The translations under genes were made by a program, and so were the position numbers. The notes under the pieces were generated by a model. The model worked only from the letters and a program-made list of their open reading frames with translations, was not told the DNA's origin and ran no database searches. A DNA stretch of 13,458 nt from BJGO01 sp039810885 (GTDB lineage: Bacteria > Bacteroidota > Bacteroidia > Chitinophagales > UBA10324). Below, piece by piece: positions 6,681-13,458 of the stretch (position 1 is the first letter of the stretch; each line of letters begins with the position of its first letter). The stretch spans positions 1 through 13,458 of the forward strand of contig JBDHXV010000057.1 of the NCBI GenBank assembly GCA_039810885.1, in the 5' to 3' direction.

Positions 6681-8251
6681 TAACGGGTTAGTTTAAGAAG
6701 TTTGCCTTTAAAGATATTACGCCCATTGCGCACTCGTATAAAATACAACCCAGAAGGAGCTTCCATCAAGTTAATCTGGATTTCATTTAAAGTGTTGTAT
6801 TGCAAATCCAAGCGAATAGTTTGCCCCACGATGTTAAACACCTCAACAGAGAAATTGTTTAATACTAAAGAGTCAAACTTTAGCGTATAAACCCCTGAAG
6901 ATGGGTTCGGGTATATTAAGACATATTCGCTTATTGTGTCCTTAGCAGCATCAGCCGGTACATAAATACGCCTCGACATAAAATTATTCACGGTATCTGC
7001 TTCGGCAACTCCTTCATTTAAGTTGGTAACATAACACATAAAGATAGAATAGCCTATAGAATCCATTATCTTAGGTAACACAACAATCTCTGATTGCATA
7101 GAAGTTATTTTGCCTTTCCATTTGTACTCCGCCACGTCTTGATTTAAGAACCCGTAATGAATAATACAAGAATCAATATCTAAGCTGCCATTATTTAAAA
7201 GACGAATCTGTGGGGCAATGCTTCGCTTGGTTACATTACCAGAGGGATAAATAATTCCCGATATCGCAATATCTTTAATCGGAATCGAAGGCGGAGTTAC
7301 CGTATTTGAGTTGAGCAAAGTGTTTCGTGAAGTGTTTAATGTAGCCCACATGCGTTGCTTTTGACAATTGGTGAAAATATTCATGCACGAATCGCGTGTG
7401 TAATCGAGAAAGTTCATAAACATATCACTCACATTGCCGCACGAAGGGTGAGGAAATGTGGGGCATCCGTAGTTTTGTCCAGCCTGGTTGGGTGTGTCGT
7501 CACAAAAATCACTTCCTGTGCATTGTGTGCCATCATCTCCATTGATGTGGTAACAGTTCAGCCAATGCGCTGTTTCGTGAGTACCTGTTCTGCCAAGGTT
7601 ATATATAGGGCTAAGATAAGTTCCGATTCTGCCAAAGGCGCGACTTGCGATGATAATACCGTCCGTTTCGGTGCTAACCGGAAATGTTGCATAGCCAATG
7701 ATGCTATTAGCTATTTTACAAACCCAGATGTTTAAGTATTTCTCTTTGGGCCAGGCTGTTTGTTTAAGCAGTTCAAACTGGCTGCCATCCCACTCAGTAA
7801 TTGGGTTAGGTTCGTATAATATTCCTGTAGTGTATTGATTATCCGGTGTGCGCTTGGCCAGTACAAATTGAATTTCCGCGTCCGCTGCATCAGGAAGAAA
7901 CATCGCTGGAGTTTTATTTCCGTCAACGTTTTGCCTACGATAATCTTCGTTCATCGCATCTATCTGAGATGCTACATCTCGTGCAGTTATAGTGTTTAAC
8001 TGCCCTTGCGGCAGCACGATATGGATGACAACAGGAATGGTCACGATATTTCTATTGCTTCTCGATCGGTTATTGTTAATCCATTGCTGCATCTGCGCTT
8101 CGTCCTGCTGAATTAATGGAATTAAGGAAGGATACGCTTCAATTTCTTTTTGTCGAATCTCAAATGTGTGACATCGCTGCTCCTCTTGCGCAAGTACATG
8201 ATTTTTTATCGTAAGAAAGAAAAGAGAAAATAGCAGGAGGCGATAATTCAT
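6680..8251 (-). CDS. Secreted pappalysin-like (M43) zinc metalloprotease with T9SS sorting domain
   Basis: A 523-residue secreted endopeptidase of the metzincin M43 (pappalysin/ulilysin) type. Domains in order: signal peptide (1-21), short pro-segment with RCHT at 26-29 (a possible cysteine-switch motif like RCGT in proulilysin), catalytic domain about 68-310, a CARDB-like beta domain about 325-430, and a T9SS type A domain from about 447 (LIYPNPSSGVYTLKF) to the end. The zinc site is HETAHWLNCYH (His225, Glu226, His229, His235). The usual Met-turn phrase NFMDY is here NFLDY (280-284), so the Met-turn methionine is replaced by Leu. Cys244, Cys250, Cys263, Cys271 and Cys289 could form disulfides. 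It probably cleaves proteins outside the cell; the substrate is unknown. It is coupled by a TAATG overlap to the lipoprotein downstream and diverges from the GWxTD gene across about 100 bp. Confidence 0.93.
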   Translation of the reverse strand: MNYRLLLFSLFFLTIKNHVLAQEEQRCHTFEIRQKEIEAYPSLIPLIQQDEAQMQQWINNNRSRSNRNIVTIPVVIHIVLPQGQLNTITARDVASQIDAMNEDYRRQNVDGNKTPAMFLPDAADAEIQFVLAKRTPDNQYTTGILYEPNPITEWDGSQFELLKQTAWPKEKYLNIWVCKIANSIIGYATFPVSTETDGIIIASRAFGRIGTYLSPIYNLGRTGTHETAHWLNCYHINGDDGTQCTGSDFCDDTPNQAGQNYGCPTFPHPSCGNVSDMFMNFLDYTRDSCMNIFTNCQKQRMWATLNTSRNTLLNSNTVTPPSIPIKDIAISGIIYPSGNVTKRSIAPQIRLLNNGSLDIDSCIIHYGFLNQDVAEYKWKGKITSMQSEIVVLPKIMDSIGYSIFMCYVTNLNEGVAEADTVNNFMSRRIYVPADAAKDTISEYVLIYPNPSSGVYTLKFDSLVLNNFSVEVFNIVGQTIRLDLQYNTLNEIQINLMEAPSGLYFIRVRNGRNIFKGKLLKLTR

Positions 8252-8352
8252 AAAAGGCTTAATTCAACGCTAAAGCTATTAAAAATTATATAAGCACTAC
8301 GTATAAAGCCTGTAACAGTATGGGTTCATTAAGGCTATTTTTACATCCGCTC

Positions 8353-9591
8353 ATGTCGTTAAAGCACTCAATTCTTGCCTATGCCATTTTACTTTTGTTC
8401 ACAATAAGTGCTTGTAAAACGTATGAAAAATCGGGAGGGCTGAGTATGATGAGTCGTTTTAACAATACGGCATTTGACTTACCCACTGACTTCACCTTAT
8501 ACCACTATTCTAAAGACACTTCTATAATCTATGTACATGTCGCTTTTTCCGATTACAATAAAAGCAAAAGACTGCAAAATCAGATTACGCTTTATAGTCA
8601 AATTAGAACAGACTTAAGCACGAGCGATAAATTTCTGTGGAATCCTATTCAGACTACTCAATTTATATTAAATACCACACGAGATACTACACTTGTCATT
8701 CCCGGTTCTATAAGGATGAATGAAAAAGGTTGGCTGCAAGTAAAACTCTTTACTGCGGATTCATCAATATATGTTAAGAAAGTTATGTCTTTTGACAAAG
8801 AACATCTATGGAATGATGCATTCTATCTGATCACCGACACATTAAATCAAATTATACATCCGTCTTACTTACGGCTTGGGAAAACCTATCTCATACACCA
8901 TTACTCAGCTTTCGATACCTTAATAGCAGAGTATTTTCCATTTTACCCCACACCGGCAGCACCTATATTTTTTTCAAACGCTAATTCAGGGCTTCCTTTG
9001 CACAGTGACAGTAGTATTAAATTTCTATCTTCTTCGGGCATCTCATTTTTAAATGGAGGGTTCTATGAAATTCACAGAAGCATTGATAGCATTGGGTTGC
9101 ATGTTTTGGTACACGACAGCAACTTTCCCAATCTGGAAACAGCGCAAGACTTAATTGAACCTTTACGATACATCAGCCGCAATGAGGAATACGACAAGCT
9201 AATGCACGCTCACGATATTAAATCTCAACTCGATTCATTTTGGGTAACCCGTTGTGAAGACATAAACATTGCCAGGCGCGCCATAAAAGCATATTACAAT
9301 AGAGTTGAGTTTGCTAATAGGCACTTTACAACATATCGTGACGGATGGAAAACAGATCCGGGAATTGTGTACATTATGTTTGGCCCTCCTCAGCGATGCT
9401 ATACATTTAAAGCGGGCGAGATATGGATATATTCTAACCTTTCGGCACAAACAGAATTTGTATTTATCCATCGCTCAAGCCCGTATTATTCCGGATGGCT
9501 TGAGTTGAAACGAGAAAGTGATTATTATAACTTATGGAATATACAAAGCTTCAAGTGGCGCACAGGGAAGATTATCAGTGAGCCACAATAA
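8353..9591 (+). CDS. GWxTD-domain lipoprotein
   Basis: Contains the Bacteroidota GWxTD domain: GWKTD (residues 331-335 from this start), followed by VYIMFGPP and an alternating hydrophobic stretch with EIWIYSNL near the end. The domain has no established biochemical function. I chose ATG 8353 because it gives a classical lipoprotein signal, MSLKHSILAYAILLLFTISAC, with lipidation at Cys21. The ATG at 8320 would add 11 residues in front and is less natural, but it cannot be excluded. The protein from 8353 has 412 residues. The middle region (beta-rich, with FYLITDTLN and HVLVHDSNF) has no family I recognise. A weak box TATTTTTA (8336-8343) lies just upstream. The 3' end overlaps the opposing nuclease-like gene by 17 bp, tail to tail. 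Confidence 0.9.
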   Translation: MSLKHSILAYAILLLFTISACKTYEKSGGLSMMSRFNNTAFDLPTDFTLYHYSKDTSIIYVHVAFSDYNKSKRLQNQITLYSQIRTDLSTSDKFLWNPIQTTQFILNTTRDTTLVIPGSIRMNEKGWLQVKLFTADSSIYVKKVMSFDKEHLWNDAFYLITDTLNQIIHPSYLRLGKTYLIHHYSAFDTLIAEYFPFYPTPAAPIFFSNANSGLPLHSDSSIKFLSSSGISFLNGGFYEIHRSIDSIGLHVLVHDSNFPNLETAQDLIEPLRYISRNEEYDKLMHAHDIKSQLDSFWVTRCEDINIARRAIKAYYNRVEFANRHFTTYRDGWKTDPGIVYIMFGPPQRCYTFKAGEIWIYSNLSAQTEFVFIHRSSPYYSGWLELKRESDYYNLWNIQSFKWRTGKIISEPQ

Positions 9592-10783
9592 AGGATCGAG
9601 TTAATGTTTCTCGCTCATCCGTGCACGTAATCAAATACATGCCGTCCGACAAGGCCGTAATATCTATGCCTTGCCCGTTCAACGCTCCTTGGTTCAGTAT
9701 TCGACCACTTAAATCAGATATAGAATAAAATGAACTCATTGTTGTTTGAATGCCCTCAACAAATAAGGTTGTATGTGATGGTTGCGGATATAATCGAAGC
9801 CTCTTTGGGCTCGATGTGATGCTGCTTGCAGGCCATCCATTAACAAAAACAAAACGCGCCAACACCGGCAAATGGTCTGACGCATTATGTAGGGCATTGG
9901 CTATTTCATCACTCACCGCAAGGTTCGGTGAGCGATTGATAGAATCGTTAAAATGTAATCCGTCATTACCGATGGCTATAGTAGAATTAGCAACATAGCG
10001 TACCGGACCGTTGTTATTAATAGAAGGCGAAAACAAAATCAAATCAAAGCGATCGTCCAACCCTCCTGTCGTTCCACCGCCGAAGGCTCGCACGCGTGGG
10101 GATTGTGTGTGGTAAGGAGCATAGTTAGCCGAGTTCCATACGCCCGGCATCACAATAGGATCAACAAAATGCCCTATGCCGCTTCCGTTATCCTCACGTA
10201 AACGGAAGTAGGCTGTTTCGTTTGAAGAATAAAAATTAAAATCACCACAAACCAGATAAGATGTGTTCAGCGGGAACAAATCACTTACTTTTCTCAGAGA
10301 GTCCACCTCGCTTTTTCGTTGAGCTAAATTAGCTGCGCCCGAACTGGCTTTCAGGTGTACGGAAAAAATGTGCAGCGTATCTCCCGATTGTTTATGAATA
10401 AGTATAAAATGATTGATATCTCGCAGTGTGGTTTTAATAATAAGATTGTCTATACAGTAAAATTTTGAAGATTTATAGAACAAGGCATTATTCGTATCAT
10501 AACCTTGAAAGTAAGGACCTATTTGATAATCAGAATTCACCGGCTTCAATACATTATTTAAAAAACCTCCTGCACCCGATTGTGTCTTCACTTCCTGCGT
10601 AACTAATATGTCGGGGTTAAATTGAGTAATGATCGCTCTATAGTTTGGGTTACGCGTAGCAGAATCTGATGCATTACTATAGTACGATAACAAATTGTAG
10701 CTCATTAAGGAGATCGTATCCTGAGCAACAGATGGTTTTACCATTGCCATCGTTAATAAAAAGAATAGGCTACAAAACTTCAT
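9575..10783 (-). CDS. Secreted endonuclease/exonuclease/phosphatase-fold protein with T9SS sorting domain
   Basis: A 402-residue exported hydrolase. A signal peptide (cleavage after Ala20) is followed by the EEP fold (about 23-312) and a T9SS type A domain (about 330-402, starting LRLYPQPS). The catalytic set of the DNase I/exonuclease III superfamily is complete: Asn30 in SYNLL, Glu64 in QEV, His143 in SVHLKAS, Asp181 and Asn183 in GDFNFY, Asp247 in DRFD, and Asp303-His304 in ASDHLPV. It should be an active metal-dependent phosphodiesterase or nuclease outside the cell; the substrate (DNA, RNA, phospholipid or nucleotide) cannot be told from sequence. The sorting domain has PQPS instead of the usual PNPS. 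Its start lies at the divergent region facing purB. A weak box, TAACATTG on the minus strand (10788-10795, one mismatch), sits 4 nt before the ATG. Confidence 0.94.
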   Translation of the reverse strand: MKFCSLFFLLTMAMVKPSVAQDTISLMSYNLLSYYSNASDSATRNPNYRAIITQFNPDILVTQEVKTQSGAGGFLNNVLKPVNSDYQIGPYFQGYDTNNALFYKSSKFYCIDNLIIKTTLRDINHFILIHKQSGDTLHIFSVHLKASSGAANLAQRKSEVDSLRKVSDLFPLNTSYLVCGDFNFYSSNETAYFRLREDNGSGIGHFVDPIVMPGVWNSANYAPYHTQSPRVRAFGGGTTGGLDDRFDLILFSPSINNNGPVRYVANSTIAIGNDGLHFNDSINRSPNLAVSDEIANALHNASDHLPVLARFVFVNGWPASSITSSPKRLRLYPQPSHTTLFVEGIQTTMSSFYSISDLSGRILNQGALNGQGIDITALSDGMYLITCTDERETLTRSFIVAH

Positions 10784-10787
10784 ACAA

Positions 10788-10795
10788 CAATGTTA
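10788..10795 (-). promoter_or_regulatory. Possible -7 box for the nuclease-like gene (one mismatch)
   Basis: On the minus strand TAACATTG matches TAnnTTTG except for one A in place of T. Its final G lies 4 nt before the ATG at 10783, the same spacing seen for bioB, purB and mtaB. There is no -33 element at the usual distance, so this is tentative. Confidence 0.25.
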
Positions 10796-10936
10796 ACGAT
10801 ATAGAAGTCTTTTGTGTAGTGAATCTCTTACTAAAAGATAAAAATTATTTAAAAAGCATTAAACCAATGACAAAACAATTTGAAGCCGTGCGGTAAAATG
10901 TTTCTTTTAAAAATCCTTCATAGATTTTTCAATCCT

Positions 10937-10944
10937 TATTTTTG
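10937..10944 (+). promoter_or_regulatory. purB -7 box TATTTTTG
   Basis: TATTTTTG is a full match to TAnnTTTG and ends 4 nt before the purB ATG at 10949. No clear -33 TTG occurs at 19 nt spacing (TTC at 10917-10919 is the nearest). The 10784-10948 interval otherwise holds only AT-rich sequence and the divergent start of the nuclease-like gene. Confidence 0.55.
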
Positions 10945-10948
10945 AGAA

Positions 10949-12301
10949 ATGAATCTGACTTCGCTCACTGCCATATCGCCTATTGATGGACGCTATTACG
11001 CCCAAACCCTCTCACTACAGCAATACTTCTCTGAATTTGCTTTAATTAAGTACAGAGTTTTTATTGAAATAGAATATTTTATAGCACTTTGTGAAACAGG
11101 ATTACAACCTCTTAATCAGGTTAATCCAAACTGTTACACCGCTATGCGCGACATAGCCGACCGGTTTAATGAAACCGATGCTGATGCCATTAAGTCTCTT
11201 GAGCGTATTACCAATCACGATGTCAAAGCAGTTGAATATTTTCTAAAAGAAAAGTTGGATGCTATAGGGTTAACAGATTTTAAGGAATTTGTGCACTTCG
11301 GACTCACATCACAGGACATCAACAACACGGCTATTCCGCTTTTGTTAAAAGACTTCAATCTACTCTATCTTAATGAAGCCCTCGAGGCACTGATTCGCGC
11401 AATTGATAAGTTAGCCTTACAATGCAAAGACATTCCTATGCTGGCACGAACCCATGGCCAACCGGCTTCTCCTACCTTGCTTGAAAAAGAATTGTATGTG
11501 TTTGTAGAGCGCATAAAGCAACAGCAACGGTTGTGTGCTCAAATACCGTTAGCTGCAAAATTCGGTGGGGCAACAGGTAATATGAACGCACACTATGTTG
11601 CTTATCCGGACTATGATTGGAAAGGCTTTGCCGGTCATTTTGTAAAAGATATACTCGGGTTGCATCACTCCTATCCCACCACCCAGATAGAACACTACGA
11701 TCATCTGGCAGCGCTTTTTGATGCTACCAAAAGACTGAATACCATACTGATTGACTTTTGCCGTGATGTGTGGCAATATATATCAATGGATTATTTTACT
11801 CAACAAGTTAAAGAGCATGAAGTAGGCTCCTCGGCCATGCCGCACAAAGTGAATCCAATTGATTTTGAGAATGCAGAAGGGAACCTTGGCATCGCAAATG
11901 CCCTGTTTGAGCATCTCTCTGCCAAGTTGCCTGTCTCCCGACTGCAACGAGACTTAACCGATTCTACTGTGCTGAGAAATATCGGAGTACCCTATGCGCA
12001 TACCATTATAGCTTATAACTCAATATTAAAAGGGATCGAAAAACTGAATGTCAACAGAATGTCTATTCAACACGATCTGGAACAAAACTGGATTGTAGTA
12101 TCCGAGGCTATTCAGACGATATTACGTCGCGAGCAATACCCCAAGCCTTACGAAACTTTAAAAGCATTAACTCGGGGTAAGTCTCGTATAAGCAGCATGG
12201 ACATTCATCGTTTTATAGACACACTAGAAGTCAACGATCTTATTAAGGCTGAGTTGAAACAAATTACTCCCTTTAATTATACAGGCAATTTCATTCTCTA
12301 A
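10949..12301 (+). CDS. purB: Adenylosuccinate lyase
   Basis: Catalyses two fumarate-releasing steps of purine synthesis: SAICAR to AICAR, and adenylosuccinate to AMP. The protein is 450 residues (E. coli PurB 456) and belongs to the E. coli-type branch: the N-terminus MNLTSLTAISPIDGRY matches E. coli MELSSLTAVSPVDGRY in register, which fixes the start. Motifs: ERITNHDVKAVEYFLKEK (85-102), FVHFGLTSQDINN (114-126), RTHGQPASP (167-175, His169 a catalytic His), and the flexible signature loop GSSAMPHKVNPIDFENAEGN (293-312, with the catalytic Ser at 294 or 295 and Lys300 and Asn302 in the loop). LPVSRLQRDLTDSTVLRN follows it. Soluble homotetramer in the cytoplasm. It is a single-gene unit here, with its own promoter-like box. 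The gap after its stop (12302-12520) separates it from mtaB. Confidence 0.98.
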   Translation: MNLTSLTAISPIDGRYYAQTLSLQQYFSEFALIKYRVFIEIEYFIALCETGLQPLNQVNPNCYTAMRDIADRFNETDADAIKSLERITNHDVKAVEYFLKEKLDAIGLTDFKEFVHFGLTSQDINNTAIPLLLKDFNLLYLNEALEALIRAIDKLALQCKDIPMLARTHGQPASPTLLEKELYVFVERIKQQQRLCAQIPLAAKFGGATGNMNAHYVAYPDYDWKGFAGHFVKDILGLHHSYPTTQIEHYDHLAALFDATKRLNTILIDFCRDVWQYISMDYFTQQVKEHEVGSSAMPHKVNPIDFENAEGNLGIANALFEHLSAKLPVSRLQRDLTDSTVLRNIGVPYAHTIIAYNSILKGIEKLNVNRMSIQHDLEQNWIVVSEAIQTILRREQYPKPYETLKALTRGKSRISSMDIHRFIDTLEVNDLIKAELKQITPFNYTGNFIL

Positions 12302-12488
12302 ATTCTGTTTAAAAAATTAGCTGTACTCGGGTTCTGTGCCTAATTATGTTAATTAAGAAGAGAATTTTATCATTGTGTACACTTGGTACTTAGCACACAC
12401 ACTGAGAACAGTATTGTATAAACATTAAATTTCAAACTATCCGAAGCTTTATAACACAAGGAATAAAAGCAACAGGTAAGCTAAAATA

Positions 12489-12501
12489 ACAACTCAGTTG
12501 T
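12489..12501. repeat. 13-bp palindrome ACAACTCAGTTGT upstream of mtaB
   Basis: Two 6-bp arms (ACAACT and AGTTGT) around one central C form a perfect inverted repeat. It ends 6 nt before the -7 box of mtaB, so it lies between the -33 and -7 regions, where a repressor would block RNA polymerase. Short palindromes of this size do arise by chance. Confidence 0.35.
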
Positions 12502-12507
12502 CAATAC

Positions 12508-12515
12508 TATCTTTG
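12508..12515 (+). promoter_or_regulatory. mtaB -7 box TATCTTTG
   Basis: TATCTTTG is a full match to TAnnTTTG, followed by CACCT and the ATG at 12521 (5 nt between). The stretch TTTGCACCTATG is nearly identical to TTTGCACTTATG upstream of bioB. No -33 TTG is present at 19 nt spacing. Confidence 0.55.
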
Positions 12516-12520
12516 CACCT

Positions 12521-13458
12521 ATGATGATTAATAATAAGAAACGAGTGGCCTTTCATACCCTCGGCTGTAAGTTGAACTACGCTGAGACTAGTATGATATG
12601 GAAAAAACTCGAAGCAGAGGGATACGAAAAGGTCAGTTTTGATTCTGCGGCCGATTATTACATAATCAATACATGCTCGGTTACGGAATCGGCCGACAAG
12701 GAATGTAAACGCATCGTGCGTAAAGCGCAGCTTACTAACCGTGATTCACGAATTATTGTTACCGGATGCTATGCACAACTTAAACCTGAGGCTATCTCTG
12801 CCATTGACGGTGTAAATATGGTCATTGGTGCTCAGGATAAATTCAGAATACACGAACTCATCAACAACATTAAAGCCGGCGAGGTGCAGGTTTATTCTTG
12901 TGATATAAATGATGTACACACTTTTCACAGCAGTTACTCTACTGGTGAAAGAACCCGTGCATTTTTGAAAGTTCAGGATGGCTGTGATTACTCTTGCACC
13001 TATTGTACCATACCCCTAGCCCGTGGACAGAGTAGAAGCGACACTATCCCTAATATTGTAAAACAAGCTGAGGACATTGCCTGTCAAGGAATTAAAGAGA
13101 TTGTTTTAAGCGGTGTAAATATTGGAGATTTTGGATACGCGGAAGGTCACGATATGCATAAAGCCACGCTCATACAACTTATAAAAGATTTAGATCGTGT
13201 CAATGGTATAGCACGTTTTAGAATTTCATCTATTGAACCAAACTTGCTCACTAATGATATCATCGAGCTTGTAGCTTCATCTAATAAGTTCGTTCCTCAT
13301 TTTCATATTCCTTTACAATCGGGCTGTGACGCTATTTTGAAAAAGATGAAACGCCGATATTTAACCGCATTATATGCTGATAGGGTTTCTAAGATTAAAT
13401 CTATCATGCCACATGCTTGTATCGGCGCTGATGTTATTGTTGGCTTTCCAGGAGAAAC
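12521..13458 (+). CDS. mtaB: tRNA t6A37 methylthiotransferase (partial, runs off the window)
   Basis: Radical-SAM methylthiotransferase that adds a methylthio group to the t6A at position 37 of ANN-decoding tRNAs, giving ms2t6A. The open frame runs without a stop to the window edge (312 codons plus 2 bases; family members are about 430-450 residues). The N-terminal UPF0004 domain has the first cluster Cys residues: Cys16 in TLGCKLN, Cys52 in NTCSVT and Cys83 in TGCYAQ. The radical-SAM cluster is CDYSCTYC (Cys155, Cys159, Cys162) followed by TIPLARG. ISSIEPNLL is the form typical of MtaB rather than MiaB or RimO, and GADVIVGFPGE is the last motif before the edge. The C-terminal TRAM domain is outside the window. 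The start could be the first or second of two adjacent ATGs; the first is chosen because of the promoter spacing. Confidence 0.93.
   Translation, partial: MMINNKKRVAFHTLGCKLNYAETSMIWKKLEAEGYEKVSFDSAADYYIINTCSVTESADKECKRIVRKAQLTNRDSRIIVTGCYAQLKPEAISAIDGVNMVIGAQDKFRIHELINNIKAGEVQVYSCDINDVHTFHSSYSTGERTRAFLKVQDGCDYSCTYCTIPLARGQSRSDTIPNIVKQAEDIACQGIKEIVLSGVNIGDFGYAEGHDMHKATLIQLIKDLDRVNGIARFRISSIEPNLLTNDIIELVASSNKFVPHFHIPLQSGCDAILKKMKRRYLTALYADRVSKIKSIMPHACIGADVIVGFPGE

Larger units (their letters stand above)
12302..12520. other. 219-bp intergenic region between purB and mtaB
   Basis: AT-rich and without a recognisable gene on either strand. It holds an imperfect 6-bp stem (AATTAG ... CTAATT) shortly after the purB stop that might help end transcription, the palindrome at 12489-12501 and the mtaB promoter box at its right end. 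No clear intrinsic terminator with a T-run is visible. Confidence 0.5.

Noticed and set aside
7355..7735. 126-codon plus-strand open frame inside the protease gene
   Set aside because: It lies opposite the catalytic domain, where motifs on the minus strand are clear. The composition (many Cys and Ile) is that of an antisense shadow.
143..10783. The three T9SS proteins as a single polysaccharide- or protein-degrading locus
   Set aside because: They are separated by biotin genes and unrelated lipoproteins, lie in different transcription units, and there is no SusC/SusD pair or regulator. Having several exported T9SS proteins nearby is ordinary for Bacteroidota.
12498..12515. TTG at 12498-12500 as the -33 element of the mtaB promoter
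   Set aside because: It is only 7 nt from the TATCTTTG box, far short of the roughly 19 nt needed, so only the -7 box is kept.
1..13458. CRISPR array, prophage, transposase, tRNA or rRNA gene
   Set aside because: I looked for regularly spaced repeats, integrase or transposase motifs, terminal inverted repeats and tRNA-like cloverleaf sequences and saw none.

Overview
The window looks like a chromosomal segment from a member of the Bacteroidota, probably an environmental lineage. The evidence is three secreted proteins with C-terminal type IX secretion (T9SS type A) sorting domains, several Bacteroidota-style lipoproteins, a GWxTD-domain protein, and promoter-like TAnnTTTG boxes just upstream of start codons. 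Base composition is moderately AT-rich throughout. I see no phage, transposon, CRISPR or integration signature, and no rRNA or tRNA gene.

Layout from left to right. Positions 1-142 are non-coding and hold an 11-bp inverted repeat. Positions 143-1990 (minus) encode a large secreted T9SS protein of unknown function. The 417-bp gap after it (1991-2407) is not empty: on the minus strand it carries a decayed C-terminal fragment of a di-heme cytochrome c peroxidase/MauG-type protein with in-frame stops. Inside that fragment lies a perfect 18-bp palindrome. A 193-residue cytoplasmic protein of unknown function (2408-2989, plus) comes next, followed by bioB and bioF (3029-5154), the last two enzymes of the biotin ring pathway in reverse order of action. 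Downstream on the same strand lie a small lipoprotein gene and a DUF2147 gene (5215-6205).

On the minus strand at 6234-8251 a secreted pappalysin-like (M43) zinc metalloprotease is translationally coupled (TAATG) to a small calcium-motif lipoprotein. Diverging from it is a GWxTD lipoprotein gene (to 9591). Its 3' end overlaps, tail to tail by 17 bp, a secreted endonuclease/exonuclease/phosphatase-fold protein with a T9SS domain (9575-10783, minus). Then come purB (10949-12301, plus; purine synthesis) and the first two thirds of mtaB (12521 to the right edge; tRNA ms2t6A37 modification), which is cut by the window end.

Functionally this is a mix of core metabolism (biotin, purine, tRNA modification) and cell-envelope or exported proteins. 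I do not see a coherent new multi-gene system. The points most worth a second look are the peroxidase relic and its palindrome, the recurring TAnnTTTG box only 4-5 nt before the ATG of bioB, purB and mtaB (suggesting leaderless or near-leaderless mRNAs), the Met-to-Leu change in the protease Met-turn, and the conserved-looking unknown gene before bioB.
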